From contig JAKSBX010000130.1 in the NCBI GenBank assembly GCA_022360905.1, positions 1 through 43,127 on the forward strand: DNA of 43,127 nt, given 5' to 3'. Source of the DNA: Chromatiales bacterium. GTDB lineage: Bacteria; Pseudomonadota; Gammaproteobacteria; Chromatiales; Chromatiaceae. The notes beneath the pieces were generated by a model. That model searched no databases. It saw only the letters and a program-made list of their open reading frames with translations, and was not told where the DNA came from. The translations under genes and the position numbers were made by a program. Of this stretch, positions 17,861 to 27,048 are shown one piece after another (the stretch's first letter is position 1; each line of letters begins with the position of its first letter).

Positions 17861-17863
17861 GAT

Positions 17864-20800
17864 TTAGGGTCGCTGAACAGCAAGCCGTGACGCGGCAATC
17901 ATCCCCAACAGAGCCGTCATCAACAGCAGACCCCAGTGGGGCATCACAGGGATGCTGACTGGTTCATAGGCGACATTAAGATCCGCCGTGCCGGCTGCGG
18001 GATTGCTGCCGAGATCGGTGGTCAGTCCACCAACCGGGATGGTGTTGGTGTAGAGGTTGACCACACTCGAGGTGACGTCGACAGAGATGGTGCAGCCACC
18101 GGGCTGTATGTTTGCCCCGTTCTGATAGACCAGGCTGTCGCCACCGGCAACCGCGACCACATTGGCCAGGTTGCAGCCTGCACTGACCTGTATGTTGGGC
18201 ACCGGCGCGACCAGCAGATCCGCCGGAAAGCTATCGGTCAGGTCACCGGTCAACACCGCCGCGACCGCATTGCTGTTGCTCAGCGCGATAGTCAGGGTGG
18301 CGATATCGTCAGGTCTGATGCTGTTCGGTGTAATCGTCTTGCTCAGACCCGGCGGGATCGGTGTTACGGTCAGGTCGCTGGAACTGGCGACGATGTTGTT
18401 GCCGATATCGGTCTGCAGGCCGTTGATTGGAATGGTATTGGTATGAATTGCCAGTGCCTCGGAGGTGACCTGCACGCTGATCGAACAGCCGCCGTTGGCC
18501 GGTATCGGGGCGCCACTCAGATAGGTCAGGGTATTGCCCCCCGGTGTGGCCACGACACTGGCCAGGTCACAACCGGCGGATGCCTGGATATTGGGGGTTG
18601 CGGCGATCTCCACACCAACTGGCAGGTTATCCACCAGGTCCGCCGTCAGCGTGGCTGCCGTCGCATTGCCATTGCCGAAAGCGATCGACAGGGTCGACAG
18701 GCCGCCTGATGAGATGGTGGCTGGTGAGAACTGCTTGCTGATACTGGGCGGCTGGGGTGGATTGACGAACAGATCGGCGCTGCTGGGGGCGCCGTTGTTG
18801 CCCAGGTCAGTCTGCAGGTCACCGGCATTGAATGTGTTGATCCAGGGGCCGCCGGAGATGCTGGAGGTAACATCCACCGCAATCGAGCAACCGCCGGAAG
18901 GGATCGTAGAGCCATTGGTGTAGGTGACACTGCCGGCGGTGGTCTGAACCGTTCCCGGACAGTCGGTGACCAGATTGGCCGGGGTGGCCAGCGCGGTGTT
19001 CGCCGGCAGGTTGTCGATCAGGTCGGCCCCCAGGGTCGCCGCCATGGCATTGGTGTTACCCAGGCTGATGGTCAACCTGGAGGCTTCACCCGGATTGATA
19101 GTGATCGGTACGATCGATTTGCTCAGGGTGGGCGGGATCGGTGCCGTGACAATCAGACTGGCGGTTGCCGGTTGGGGATTGGTGCCGCCGGTGGTGGTGG
19201 AGAGATCCCCGGTCGCGATGGTGTTGTTATAGCTGCCTGCGCTGACCGAAGTCACATCCACCTCGATAGTACAGCTGACCGGCGGGATCAGAGCACCATT
19301 GGCGTAGATGACCTGGCTGCTGCCCGGTGTGGCGGTGACACTGCCCAAAACACAACTGCCTGCCAGGTTGTTGGGGTTGGCAATCACTAACCCAGCTGGC
19401 AGGTTGTCGGTGAAATCCGCATTCAGGGTCAGATCGGTTGCGTTCGGATTCTCCAGGGTCAGGGTCAAGGTAGAGAGACCGTTGACGTCGATGGTGGACG
19501 GTGCAAAGGTTTTGCCGATCCCCGGTGCCGCATCGAATAGGGCGCCGACCCCGAGGGTGGCGACCGCAGGTTGAGGATTGTTACCGGCCGAGGTTGTCAT
19601 CTGCCCGGCCGCGATGGTGTTGACGTAACTGCCGTCCAGTGCGGAGGTGACATCCACCGAAATAGTACAGCCTCCGGCGGGAATGCTGGCACCATTGGCG
19701 TAGCTGATCTGAATGTCCCCTGGGGTGGCGGTCACCGCACCGGGGCAGGTGGTGACCAGGCCATTCGGGTTCTCCACCAACACATCCCCGGGCAGGGCAT
19801 CCACCAGCTCACTGGTCAGGGTGATCGGATTGGTGTTGGCGTTACCCAGAGAGATGGTCAGAGTCGAAGTGCCGTTGGTGGCGATCGAGGCGGGTGCGAA
19901 TGTTTTGCTGATCGTCGGTGCCGAGCGTACTTCCAGGTCCGCGTTGGCCGGCGCCGGATTGCTCACCCCCTGATCGGTGGTGATGGCATTGGCGCCGACG
20001 GTATTGGTCAGTGTGCCGGTGATGTTTGCAGCCACATCGGCGCTGAAGGTACAGCTGCCACTGGCGGGAATGGTGGCACCGGTGATGCTGATTTCGTTGC
20101 CGCCGGCGGTGGCCAGCACGCTGGCATTGGCACAGGTGGTCGCCGTGCTCGGGGCTGAATAGACAGTGACACCGGTGGGCAGCGTATCCGTGAGTGCCGT
20201 ACCGGTGAGGTCGATCGCCGAGTTGTTGGTGATGGTTACTGTCAAGGTGGAGCGTTCACCGGTGGTCACCGTCGTCGGAGCAAAGGCTTTGGCCACGGTC
20301 GGCTCGAGGATCACATTCAGTTCCGCGGAGACATCGTCTCCATTGGTCACGCCCTGATCGGTGGTGATCGCATTCTGCAGGATCAGGTTGTTGTAGACAC
20401 CGACCAACGGTGCCGTGACATCCACTTCGATCAGGCAAGCGGTACCTGGTAGCAGGGTGCCCCCCGAGATGGTCAATGCCTGGGTGGCGGTGTTCACCGT
20501 CAGCGTGGCATCGCTACAGGTGGTGGCGGCATTGGGTACGGCAGCGAACTCGAGACCCGCCGGCAGGGGATCGGTAAAGCTGACGCTGGTCAGGGTGACC
20601 GGTGACACCGCATTTGGATCGAAGGTACTGATCAGTTCCAGGATCAGGCGGGCCGTGCCGCCCGGTGGAATATAGGCCGGCGAGAAGCCTTTGGTCAGGC
20701 CAAGACCCTGCAGGGTGGAGAGGGAGGCCTGGGTTCCCAGGGCGTTGGTATAGCCCTCTTCACTGGAGATCACCCCGGCGGGAATAAAGTTGGTCAGATT

Positions 20801-23779
20801 GAGAAAGCGCAGCGAGGTGGTGGTGACAAACACCTGGCAGATGTCATTGGGCTGCAGGGTGGCGCCGACTAGTGAGACGCTGCCCGCACCGGCAACCGCG
20901 GTCACGGTACCGCCCTGACAGTTGGTGCTGGCGTCCGGTACCGGGTAGACCACGATGCCTTCGGGGAAGATGTCGGTAAAGGCCACATCGTGAATCGTCG
21001 CGCCGGAGCTGTTGATCACATCGATGGTCAACAGAGAGGGCTGGCCACCGGTGACGATGATCGGGTTGAAGGCCTTGTTGATACCGATATCGGCCACCGC
21101 CGAGGTCAGTGTGGCGCTGACCGGTGAACTGTTGGAGGAGCCTTCCGCGCTGCTGATGTTGCCGGCCGGAATGGTATTGCTCCAGGGGCCTGCACCGCTG
21201 GTGGTGATATCGAAGGCAAAATCACAGTTGGCCCCGGCCGCCAGGGTAACACCCTGCAGCTGTGCGCTGGTGGCTCCCGGATTGACCACCAGGGTAGTGG
21301 CGCCACCACAGGAAGTGCTGGCATTGGCCGGGTTGGCCACCGTCAGACCGGCGGAGAAGGTGCTGTCATTGATGGTGACGTTGGTCAGTTCACCGGAAGA
21401 GACATTCGCCACATTGACGGTGACCCTGGAGCGGCCTGCGGAGGTCACGCTGGTTGGATTGAAGCTCTTGCTTGCGGTGATGCCTGCATTGATGGTCAGG
21501 GTATCGGAAACCGCAGCGGGTATGGTGCCTGCGCTGCTGCTGAAATCGGCTGGGTTGATGATGTTCAGGTAAATGCCCGGTGTGGTGCCAGTGACCTGTA
21601 CCAGGATCTGACAGCTGGTCTGTATCTGATCGTCGGGCCGTGGATTGAGGCTGCCGCCGGTGAGAATCAATGCGGTGTCCCCGGGGAAAGCCTGCAGGGT
21701 ACCGCCACACTCATTGACGGCGGCCGGGTTGGCGGCCAGGGTGAGGCCGGCCGGCAGGTTGTCGGTGAGATTGACGGCGGTCAGCGGATTCAGGGTGCGG
21801 TTGCGGACACGCAATCTGAGGGTGGAGGTTTGACCCTCCGCAATGGGATTCTGCAGGAAATTTTTGGTCACCTCGACGGAATCGAGCGTCGCTACATTAA
21901 CAGCCGGGCTGGGGGATGGATTGACCACATTGCCGCCTGGGCCGTTGCCGGTTCCGCCGACCCCGTTGACACCGTCCCAGCTGGGAATCTGGTTGGTGAA
22001 TATCATGCCCAGGGTGGCGGTGACAGGCAGTCGTGCTCGGAAAACCAGGGTACAGGTACCCGGTGTGGCGCCGACACCGGCGGGTACCGTACCGCCGCTC
22101 CAGACCAGTTCGGTATCCCCATCCACACCGGTGTAGACACCCCCGGCACAGGTATTGGAGACCGGTATGCCGGCCGAATCATCCAGCACCATCTGGTTGC
22201 CCCCATTGTTGGGCAGGCTGTCGCGGAAACTCAGGTTGGTGACATCCGCACCGGACCAGTTGTTGACGGTGACACTGAAATCAGTCCACTGCCCAGGTGC
22301 AACCTCATTCACGGAGACGGTTTTATCCACCGTCAGCTGGGCATTGATGTTGATTACATCGCTGGCTGTCGGACTGGCGTGACCGGTTGGGTTGACCACC
22401 GCATCGGCCGGGATGGTGTTGGTATGGGCGCCATCGGTTGTGGAGGTCACGTAGGCGGTGATCGTACATTTGCCGTTGACCCCGGAGCGAACACCCGCCA
22501 CGGCTCCGCTCAGCAGAATCCCGGTGTCGCCCTGATCCAGGGGGTTGCTGCCCGCATCGGTCAAACTGCCATTGGCGGAACCGGCCCCGTCACAGACCAC
22601 TGTGGGATTGGCCGGCGCCACGGTCGAGGTGTCGACGATCGAGAGGGTGGTGGCCGTGAGGTCGTCGAGAAAACTGGTGATCGGCAGCGTGTTGTCGGTG
22701 CTGTTGTTGTTGATGACGATGGTCAGCAGGGAGGGTTGTCCCGCCGGAATGGTGTCCGGGTTGAAGGTCTTGGAGAGCGAAATCGGTGTATTGACGGTCA
22801 GGTCCCGGTTGAAAGCGGGGCTGGTCAGGCCGCGGGTATTGCCGATGGCGCCCAGCGGCAGGGTGTTGCTGAACAGCTGGCTGGTGCCGGCGATGGTGGG
22901 CACCACTACATCCACACCGATGGTGCAGTTACCCGATTCACCGATGATACCGCCGGTCAGGGTGACCGTGTCTGCACCAGGGGTTGCGGTAACCACACCA
23001 TTGGAAGCGCCGTTGCCGCTGCAGGCGATCGAGCTGTTGGCCGGATTGGCCACCACCATGCCGGCGGGCAGAGTATCGGTGAAGGTGGTCAGTGGCAGAG
23101 TTGCACCGGCATTGGGATTGCTCAATACGATACTCAGGGTTGTGGCATCCCCGGCGATGGTCGGCGAAGGGCTGAAGGTCTTGCTGCCGGTGGGATTGAG
23201 CAGCGTGCTGACCACCAGGGTGGCGTTGGCCGGGGTCGCATTGGAGACCCGAACGCCGTTTTCCAGGGCCGAATAACCGGCGGTCACCGCATCGGGTCTT
23301 GCCGGAGGCACCAGCGCGGGAATCGTGTTGATATAGGTGCCTGGTGTGGTGGCGGTGACTGAGAGCTCGAAAAAACACTGGCCATCGGTCAGCCCAACTC
23401 GCGCCGGGATGGTGCCGTTGGTCAAGACGATACTCGAGGTGCCAGGTACGGCAGTGACTCCGGTAAAACCACAAGTGTTGGTGACGTTGGCCGGATTGGC
23501 GATGGTGATTTGAGGCAGCAGCAGTGAAGTGACTTCAGCCTCGGTCAAGCTGACCAGAGCGTCGTTGGCTATCTCGATGCGGTAGGTCGGCGTGTCACCC
23601 GGATTGATGGTCGCCGGACTGAACAGATGGTTGATGGTGGTGGTGGCGGATGCCAGGCCTGGCAGCATCAACAGACTGAGTGTCAGGTGGAGTTTGACGG
23701 TATGGAAGCGGTATCTGTTGTGGGATGTTCTGAGATTGTTTACGAGGACTTTGACTAAAGTCGGGATGTTGAAGGTCAT
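17864..23779 (-). CDS. Giant secreted repeat protein, IPTL-CTERM exosortase H substrate
   Basis: The 1971-residue product has a long basic N-terminus and a signal peptide ending near residue 45 (LLMLPGLASA), then 14 tandem units of roughly 130 residues. Each unit opens with a motif such as SKTFAPASIATNG followed by STLTISLGN, and ends near NTIPAGxLxT. These are DUF11-like immunoglobulin-type beta domains. Most units hold two cysteines at matching places, suggesting one disulfide per domain outside the cytoplasm. The C-terminus is a tripartite sorting signal: IPVMPHWG (1943-1950), a hydrophobic helix, and a basic end (SRLAVQRP). That matches the IPTLxxWG-CTERM signal handled by exosortase H, encoded divergently just upstream. 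Probable role: a long surface stalk or adhesin; its ligand is unknown. Confidence 0.88.
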   Translation of the reverse strand: MTFNIPTLVKVLVNNLRTSHNRYRFHTVKLHLTLSLLMLPGLASATTTINHLFSPATINPGDTPTYRIEIANDALVSLTEAEVTSLLLPQITIANPANVTNTCGFTGVTAVPGTSSIVLTNGTIPARVGLTDGQCFFELSVTATTPGTYINTIPALVPPARPDAVTAGYSALENGVRVSNATPANATLVVSTLLNPTGSKTFSPSPTIAGDATTLSIVLSNPNAGATLPLTTFTDTLPAGMVVANPANSSIACSGNGASNGVVTATPGADTVTLTGGIIGESGNCTIGVDVVVPTIAGTSQLFSNTLPLGAIGNTRGLTSPAFNRDLTVNTPISLSKTFNPDTIPAGQPSLLTIVINNNSTDNTLPITSFLDDLTATTLSIVDTSTVAPANPTVVCDGAGSANGSLTDAGSNPLDQGDTGILLSGAVAGVRSGVNGKCTITAYVTSTTDGAHTNTIPADAVVNPTGHASPTASDVININAQLTVDKTVSVNEVAPGQWTDFSVTVNNWSGADVTNLSFRDSLPNNGGNQMVLDDSAGIPVSNTCAGGVYTGVDGDTELVWSGGTVPAGVGATPGTCTLVFRARLPVTATLGMIFTNQIPSWDGVNGVGGTGNGPGGNVVNPSPSPAVNVATLDSVEVTKNFLQNPIAEGQTSTLRLRVRNRTLNPLTAVNLTDNLPAGLTLAANPAAVNECGGTLQAFPGDTALILTGGSLNPRPDDQIQTSCQILVQVTGTTPGIYLNIINPADFSSSAGTIPAAVSDTLTINAGITASKSFNPTSVTSAGRSRVTVNVANVSSGELTNVTINDSTFSAGLTVANPANASTSCGGATTLVVNPGATSAQLQGVTLAAGANCDFAFDITTSGAGPWSNTIPAGNISSAEGSSNSSPVSATLTSAVADIGINKAFNPIIVTGGQPSLLTIDVINSSGATIHDVAFTDIFPEGIVVYPVPDASTNCQGGTVTAVAGAGSVSLVGATLQPNDICQVFVTTTSLRFLNLTNFIPAGVISSEEGYTNALGTQASLSTLQGLGLTKGFSPAYIPPGGTARLILELISTFDPNAVSPVTLTSVSFTDPLPAGLEFAAVPNAATTCSDATLTVNTATQALTISGGTLLPGTACLIEVDVTAPLVGVYNNLILQNAITTDQGVTNGDDVSAELNVILEPTVAKAFAPTTVTTGERSTLTVTITNNSAIDLTGTALTDTLPTGVTVYSAPSTATTCANASVLATAGGNEISITGATIPASGSCTFSADVAANITGTLTNTVGANAITTDQGVSNPAPANADLEVRSAPTISKTFAPASIATNGTSTLTISLGNANTNPITLTSELVDALPGDVLVENPNGLVTTCPGAVTATPGDIQISYANGASIPAGGCTISVDVTSALDGSYVNTIAAGQMTTSAGNNPQPAVATLGVGALFDAAPGIGKTFAPSTIDVNGLSTLTLTLENPNATDLTLNADFTDNLPAGLVIANPNNLAGSCVLGSVTATPGSSQVIYANGALIPPVSCTIEVDVTSVSAGSYNNTIATGDLSTTTGGTNPQPATASLIVTAPIPPTLSKSIVPITINPGEASRLTISLGNTNAMAATLGADLIDNLPANTALATPANLVTDCPGTVQTTAGSVTYTNGSTIPSGGCSIAVDVTSSISGGPWINTFNAGDLQTDLGNNGAPSSADLFVNPPQPPSISKQFSPATISSGGLSTLSIAFGNGNATAATLTADLVDNLPVGVEIAATPNIQASAGCDLASVVATPGGNTLTYLSGAPIPANGGCSISVQVTSEALAIHTNTIPINGLQTDIGNNIVASSSDLTVTPIPPGLSKTITPNSIRPDDIATLTIALSNSNAVAAVLTGDLTDSFPADLLVAPVPNIQVSAGCNLANVVAVAGGDSLVYQNGANIQPGGCTISVDVTSSVVNLYTNTIPVGGLTTDLGSNPAAGTADLNVAYEPVSIPVMPHWGLLLMTALLGMIAASRLAVQRP
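17867..17953 (-). other. Sequence encoding the IPTL-CTERM-type sorting signal
   Basis: Codons 1943-1971 of the giant protein encode IPVMPHWG, a membrane-spanning segment (LLLMTALLGMIAA) and a short basic tail. The I-P at the start and W-G at positions 7-8 fit the IPTLxxWG pattern, but T-L is replaced by V-M, a variant motif. Exosortase H is expected to cleave or transfer the protein here. Confidence 0.8.
17974..23635 (-). repeat. Region encoding 14 tandem DUF11-like domains
   Basis: I counted 14 successive openings of the type K-x-F-x-P-x-x-I, for example SKTFSPSP, SKTFNPDT, SKSFNPTS, NKAFNPII, AKAFAPTT, SKTFAPAS, GKTFAPST, SKSIVPIT, SKQFSPAT and SKTITPNS. Units 9-14 resemble each other most, with the shared phrase IPAGGCTISVDVTS, which points to recent amplification of the C-terminal half. 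Long plus-strand ORFs over this region are by-products of the repetitive GC-rich sequence. Confidence 0.8.
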
Positions 23780-24137
23780 ACAGCATACTCATTACGAACA
23801 TCCCTGCTTCAGGTCTTGGTTTATTATTGATGCTTGAGAGTGTTGCAGTCCCTCGATTAACCGTGCAAGCAGCATTCTAATCGATCAGTATTAAACACTG
23901 TAATAGTGATTTGCGAAAGCTAAAAATTGTAAATTTCATTATGCTTTACGGTAACTGCGCGTTTGTGCTCTAGCTGTGCTTGATCGAAACTGAGCTGATC
24001 GGTACTCATGCCTTTAAATCATTTGTTAACTGGCCCGGTAAATGACAATATCTGGTCGCACAACTTGTGTCCGGTATAACCGGGCTGTCATTTGAGAGAG
24101 AACCTAATTACCTTCCTTCGCCGAAGGTACTTGTAAG
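23780..24137. other. Divergent regulatory region, exosortase substrate / xrtH
   Basis: 358 bp, relatively A/T-rich, between the giant substrate gene (minus) and xrtH (plus). Both promoters should lie here, allowing joint control of the enzyme and its substrate. Small inverted repeats are present (CCGGTATAACCGG near 24076; CCTTCGCCGAAGG near 24116, just before the xrtH start). I found no clear sigma-54 site or riboswitch. No ORF. Confidence 0.5.
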
Positions 24138-24650
24138 ATGCTTCGATTCGCACTGCTTTTTAGCGCCATTCTGATCGGCCTGTTCACCCTGGAGCTGATG
24201 CCCTTCGGTCAGCAGTGGGTGGTGATTCCGTTCACCGCCTTTATTGCCAAGGTCAGCGCCTGGCTGATTCAGCTGTTCGATCACGGGGTGTATGCCTACG
24301 GGATTATCCTGCAGGACAAGGCGAGTGGTTTTGCGGTCTCCATCGAGGCGGGCTGCAACGGAATCGAAGCGAGCATCGTGTTGATTGCGGCAATGCTGGC
24401 CTTTCCGTCCAGCTGGCGGATGAAACTGGTCGGCATCGCCATCGGTATCCTGGCGATCCAGGCGATGAACCTGCTCAGGATCATCAGCCTCTTCTATCTG
24501 GGGCAGTGGAATCAGACCGCTTTCGAGTGGGCCCATCTCTACATCTGGCAATCACTGATCATTCTCGATGTGCTGGTGGTGTTTCTGATCTGGTTGCGTT
24601 ACCTGCCGAGAGTGAAACCGCACAGCGGGCCCGACCATGCTTCGACTTAG
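24138..24650 (+). CDS. xrtH: Exosortase H (IPTLxxWG-CTERM-specific)
   Basis: The 170-residue polytopic protein carries the exosortase catalytic triad in the expected order: C73 in SIEAGCNGIEAS, R114 in NLLRIISLF, and H133 in WAHLYIWQ. It has about five membrane helices. Exosortases are cysteine transpeptidases in the inner membrane that recognise C-terminal PEP-like signals of secreted proteins. The short length, the EAGCNGIEA box and the neighbouring IPTL-type substrate place it in the XrtH group. The next gene overlaps by 14 bp and encodes the XrtH-associated membrane protein. The ribosome-binding site is weak (GAAGG about 9-10 bases upstream), and a small hairpin precedes it. Confidence 0.92.
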   Translation: MLRFALLFSAILIGLFTLELMPFGQQWVVIPFTAFIAKVSAWLIQLFDHGVYAYGIILQDKASGFAVSIEAGCNGIEASIVLIAAMLAFPSSWRMKLVGIAIGILAIQAMNLLRIISLFYLGQWNQTAFEWAHLYIWQSLIILDVLVVFLIWLRYLPRVKPHSGPDHAST

Positions 24651-25260
24651 CTCGCTCAACCCGGTCGTCGCCTTCATCCTCAAGGTGGTGTTCTGGCTGC
24701 CGCTCTGCCTGGCCGGCTGGTACTACCTGGCCCCCAGTCTGGTCTGGCCAGTGGGCCTGCTCAGCGACTGGATTCTGACCTCGCTGTTTCCGCAGATCTT
24801 TCAGGGGGTCGAGCAGCAGGGGGATCGTCTCGATTTCGTCACCCTGCTGGCGATGCCGGCCGAGCTGCTGAAAGGTCAGCAACCCGGGGTCAGCGGTGAT
24901 CTGGTCTTCACCGTCAATCCACTGCTCTATAGCTACGGTCTGCCCCTCTATACCGCCCTTTCGATTGCCACACCTGGGGATGCCAAGGATGAGGATCTCA
25001 AATGGAACAAATGGCTGTGGGGGTTACCGCTGCTGTTGCTGTTCCAGGTCTGGGGTGTCTGCTTCGATGGTTTGAAGACTCTGCTCTTCACCTTGGGCCC
25101 TGGCGTGTCGGCACAGATGGCATTTGCGCCCTTGGCCATGGATGGTGTCGCCCTCGGTTATCAGCTGGGCTACCTGATTCTGCCATCCGTATTGCCGCTG
25201 GTGATTTGGGTTGTTCAATACCGGGCCTATCTGATTGAGATGGTCTGGGCCGCTGAGTGA
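24637..25260 (+). CDS. Exosortase H-associated membrane protein
   Basis: The 207-residue protein has four or more hydrophobic helices: about 8-45, 92-108, 125-148 and 172-195. A polar loop near 55-90 contains LDFVTLLAMPAELLKG and VFTVNPLLYSYGLPLYTAL. This pattern fits the membrane protein that habitually accompanies xrtH; its biochemical role is not known. Its start overlaps the xrtH stop by 14 bp, so the pair is translationally coupled. It may help present the substrate or take part in its release. Assignment relies on the synteny and the NPLLYSYGLPLY segment. Confidence 0.82.
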   Translation: MLRLSSLNPVVAFILKVVFWLPLCLAGWYYLAPSLVWPVGLLSDWILTSLFPQIFQGVEQQGDRLDFVTLLAMPAELLKGQQPGVSGDLVFTVNPLLYSYGLPLYTALSIATPGDAKDEDLKWNKWLWGLPLLLLFQVWGVCFDGLKTLLFTLGPGVSAQMAFAPLAMDGVALGYQLGYLILPSVLPLVIWVVQYRAYLIEMVWAAE

Positions 25261-25355
25261 TTGGGTTGTTTATTTAAACTTAATCAACAGGGCGGTAAGA
25301 TCCGTTACACTGCCTAGCTCACCATGGAACTGTTCAGCTTAAAAAGGGATTTGCC

Positions 25356-26438
25356 ATGCCAGGTATCAGATGGATTTTAAACCTATTTTGTTTGTTACTC
25401 ATGCTCACCGGCTGCGGTGGTGGGGATGGATCAGGGTCTGAAAACCAGCAATTGAATCCCGGTCTTATGGGGAAGTTTCTTGTTACGGATGGTAGTGCCG
25501 TCTCGTTGATGGATGCCGCCACCGGGCAATACACAGAAGTGCCGAACACAGGCCATGACTATTTCACTGAAAAGTACCCCCAGGCAACCAACTTCGATGT
25601 AGTGCCTCTGCCATATCACGGCGATAAATTTCTGTTCATGGCCCGTGGTGAGACCTCGCATGTCAGCGGGCAGACTTTCCAGGGCCAGAGCCTGTTTGAT
25701 CTACAGCTGCCTTTCCAGTTGGAAGGTGCCAGCCTCTCCCAGGATGGGCGGTATCTCTCTCTCGTCAGGACCCTGGATGACGGCTTTTTCAGCCAGCAGC
25801 TAGAGATCTATACCACAGATGGCGTCCCATTAGGCCATACCGTTGTCGAGGCGGGGCGGATAGATCGTCATTTTATGCACTGGTTGTCCGACTACAGGCT
25901 TGTCTACAGTGCCGGAAGAAGCTTCCATGTCACAAACCCAGCCTCTGCCGAGGTTGGATATTCCATCGATTTGAATGACTATACACAACTGATCGATCCG
26001 GAGATGACCATCAGCGCCTGGGCGGTCAGCCCTGATGAGACCCGGTTGGTATTCGCTTTAGCGCGTGACATCTTTACATGGAGCCCGCAACAGCTGCAGA
26101 TCTACCTCATGGACCTGGATGGAAGTAACCTGAACTTGCTGGCAAGCGCCACTTTGGGGGCGGAAGGGCCGGTTGCCTTCTATCCGGGATGGTCACCCGA
26201 TGGTGAATGGCTGTTTGCTGAAGTGGGAAACCATCTGCTCTACAGGGCGGCTAAAACGACCCACCTCTATCTGATTCCGCTCAACGACCCCGGCAGACCG
26301 TTTCGCCTGAGTGTTGAGGATCAGGAGCGATCCCCGGAAGTCAGATCGTTGTGGCGATATGACTATCATGATGCTGAAGCCGATATCACCTCCACAGGAA
26401 TGCTGTTCGAGTATCTGTACTGGCTGCCTGAGAATTGA
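25356..26438 (+). CDS. Predicted lipoprotein with TolB-like beta-propeller
   Basis: The 360-residue protein starts with a lipoprotein signal peptide (ILNLFCLLLMLTGC, lipobox LTGC) followed by a glycine/serine-rich linker (GGGDGSGSE). The body has repeated propeller-type blades, including LSQDGRYLSLVRT, VSPDETRLVFALARD, QIYLMDLDGSNLNLL and GWSPDGEWLFAEV, which resemble PD40/TolB repeats. Such proteins bind partners in the periplasm or at the outer membrane; no specific function can be named. A good ribosome-binding site (AAGGGA, 7 bases before the ATG) is present. It lies 95 bp after the XrtH-associated gene on the same strand, so a link with that system is possible but unproven. Confidence 0.72.
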   Translation: MPGIRWILNLFCLLLMLTGCGGGDGSGSENQQLNPGLMGKFLVTDGSAVSLMDAATGQYTEVPNTGHDYFTEKYPQATNFDVVPLPYHGDKFLFMARGETSHVSGQTFQGQSLFDLQLPFQLEGASLSQDGRYLSLVRTLDDGFFSQQLEIYTTDGVPLGHTVVEAGRIDRHFMHWLSDYRLVYSAGRSFHVTNPASAEVGYSIDLNDYTQLIDPEMTISAWAVSPDETRLVFALARDIFTWSPQQLQIYLMDLDGSNLNLLASATLGAEGPVAFYPGWSPDGEWLFAEVGNHLLYRAAKTTHLYLIPLNDPGRPFRLSVEDQERSPEVRSLWRYDYHDAEADITSTGMLFEYLYWLPEN

Positions 26439-26618
26439 ATCTACTATCCCGGTGACATACGGGTTCATGGTCAATGGGAAAAATGGTTTTGAATTGATCA
26501 AATTGGACCAGTCTGCTACAAATGATTGAACATACGACAGAGTTTGCACTCTATTAACGGAAGGTCGTTTTTTTGATGATGTTTACGGCAATCTGATCGC
26601 ACGCCCGTAGTTTCACTT

Positions 26619-26969
26619 ATGGTTCAAAGACATAGCACAGTCAGCATCGTGATACTGATCCTGCTTCTGATACAGGCGCCATTGGTTATGGCCTGGTCAA
26701 AGGCCTGTGCCATGTCCGCTGACTCCCAGATGAGTTCGATGAGTGGGTCGATGGAACACCACTGCCACGATATGGATGCCAAGGTCGAACTGGCCGACTG
26801 TGAGTCGATGCACTGTCTGTTTTGTGGTTTTACCGTGCAGCTGCAGATGCAACCTGTCACTTTTACCGTCTCTCACATCCTCTATATCAGTGAGGGACGG
26901 GTTCCTGCCCCACCACGGCCTGAACAGCCGGTTGAGTTACAACCTCCCAAATACTCCCCGCTCGCTTAG
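26619..26969 (+). CDS. Small exported Met/His/Cys-rich protein (CopL/DUF2946-like)
   Basis: The 116-residue product has an N-terminal export signal (IVILILLLIQAPLVMA) and then a metal-ligand-rich stretch: Met-rich DSQMSSMSGSMEHHCHDMD followed by CESMHCLFCG. The C-terminus is proline-rich. This composition suggests binding of Cu(I) in the periplasm. It resembles CopL or DUF2946 proteins that precede copper-resistance genes, but I cannot fix the family. It is the first gene of the run leading into the CusCBA-type efflux genes, 79 bp upstream of the cusC-like gene. The ribosome-binding site is poor. No regulator gene (cueR, cusRS) is seen in the window. Confidence 0.65.
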   Translation: MVQRHSTVSIVILILLLIQAPLVMAWSKACAMSADSQMSSMSGSMEHHCHDMDAKVELADCESMHCLFCGFTVQLQMQPVTFTVSHILYISEGRVPAPPRPEQPVELQPPKYSPLA

Positions 26970-27048
26970 GCCCCTTCCGGCCTGATTAAAAAGTTTCTGT
27001 CTGTTTCGGCCCCGGTTTGGGCCGTCGATATGGCTATGGGAGTTTTTC

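Noticed and set aside
21830..23362. 510-codon plus-strand ORF and several shorter ones over the giant repeat gene
   Set aside because: They are antisense to a well-supported repeat protein, have glycine/arginine-rich low-complexity products without signature motifs, and arise from the GC-rich tandem repeats.
26540..26600. CueR-like operator before the copper operon (GGAAGGT near 26561)
   Set aside because: Only one half-site is visible and no matching -35/-10 pair with the expected spacing could be placed.
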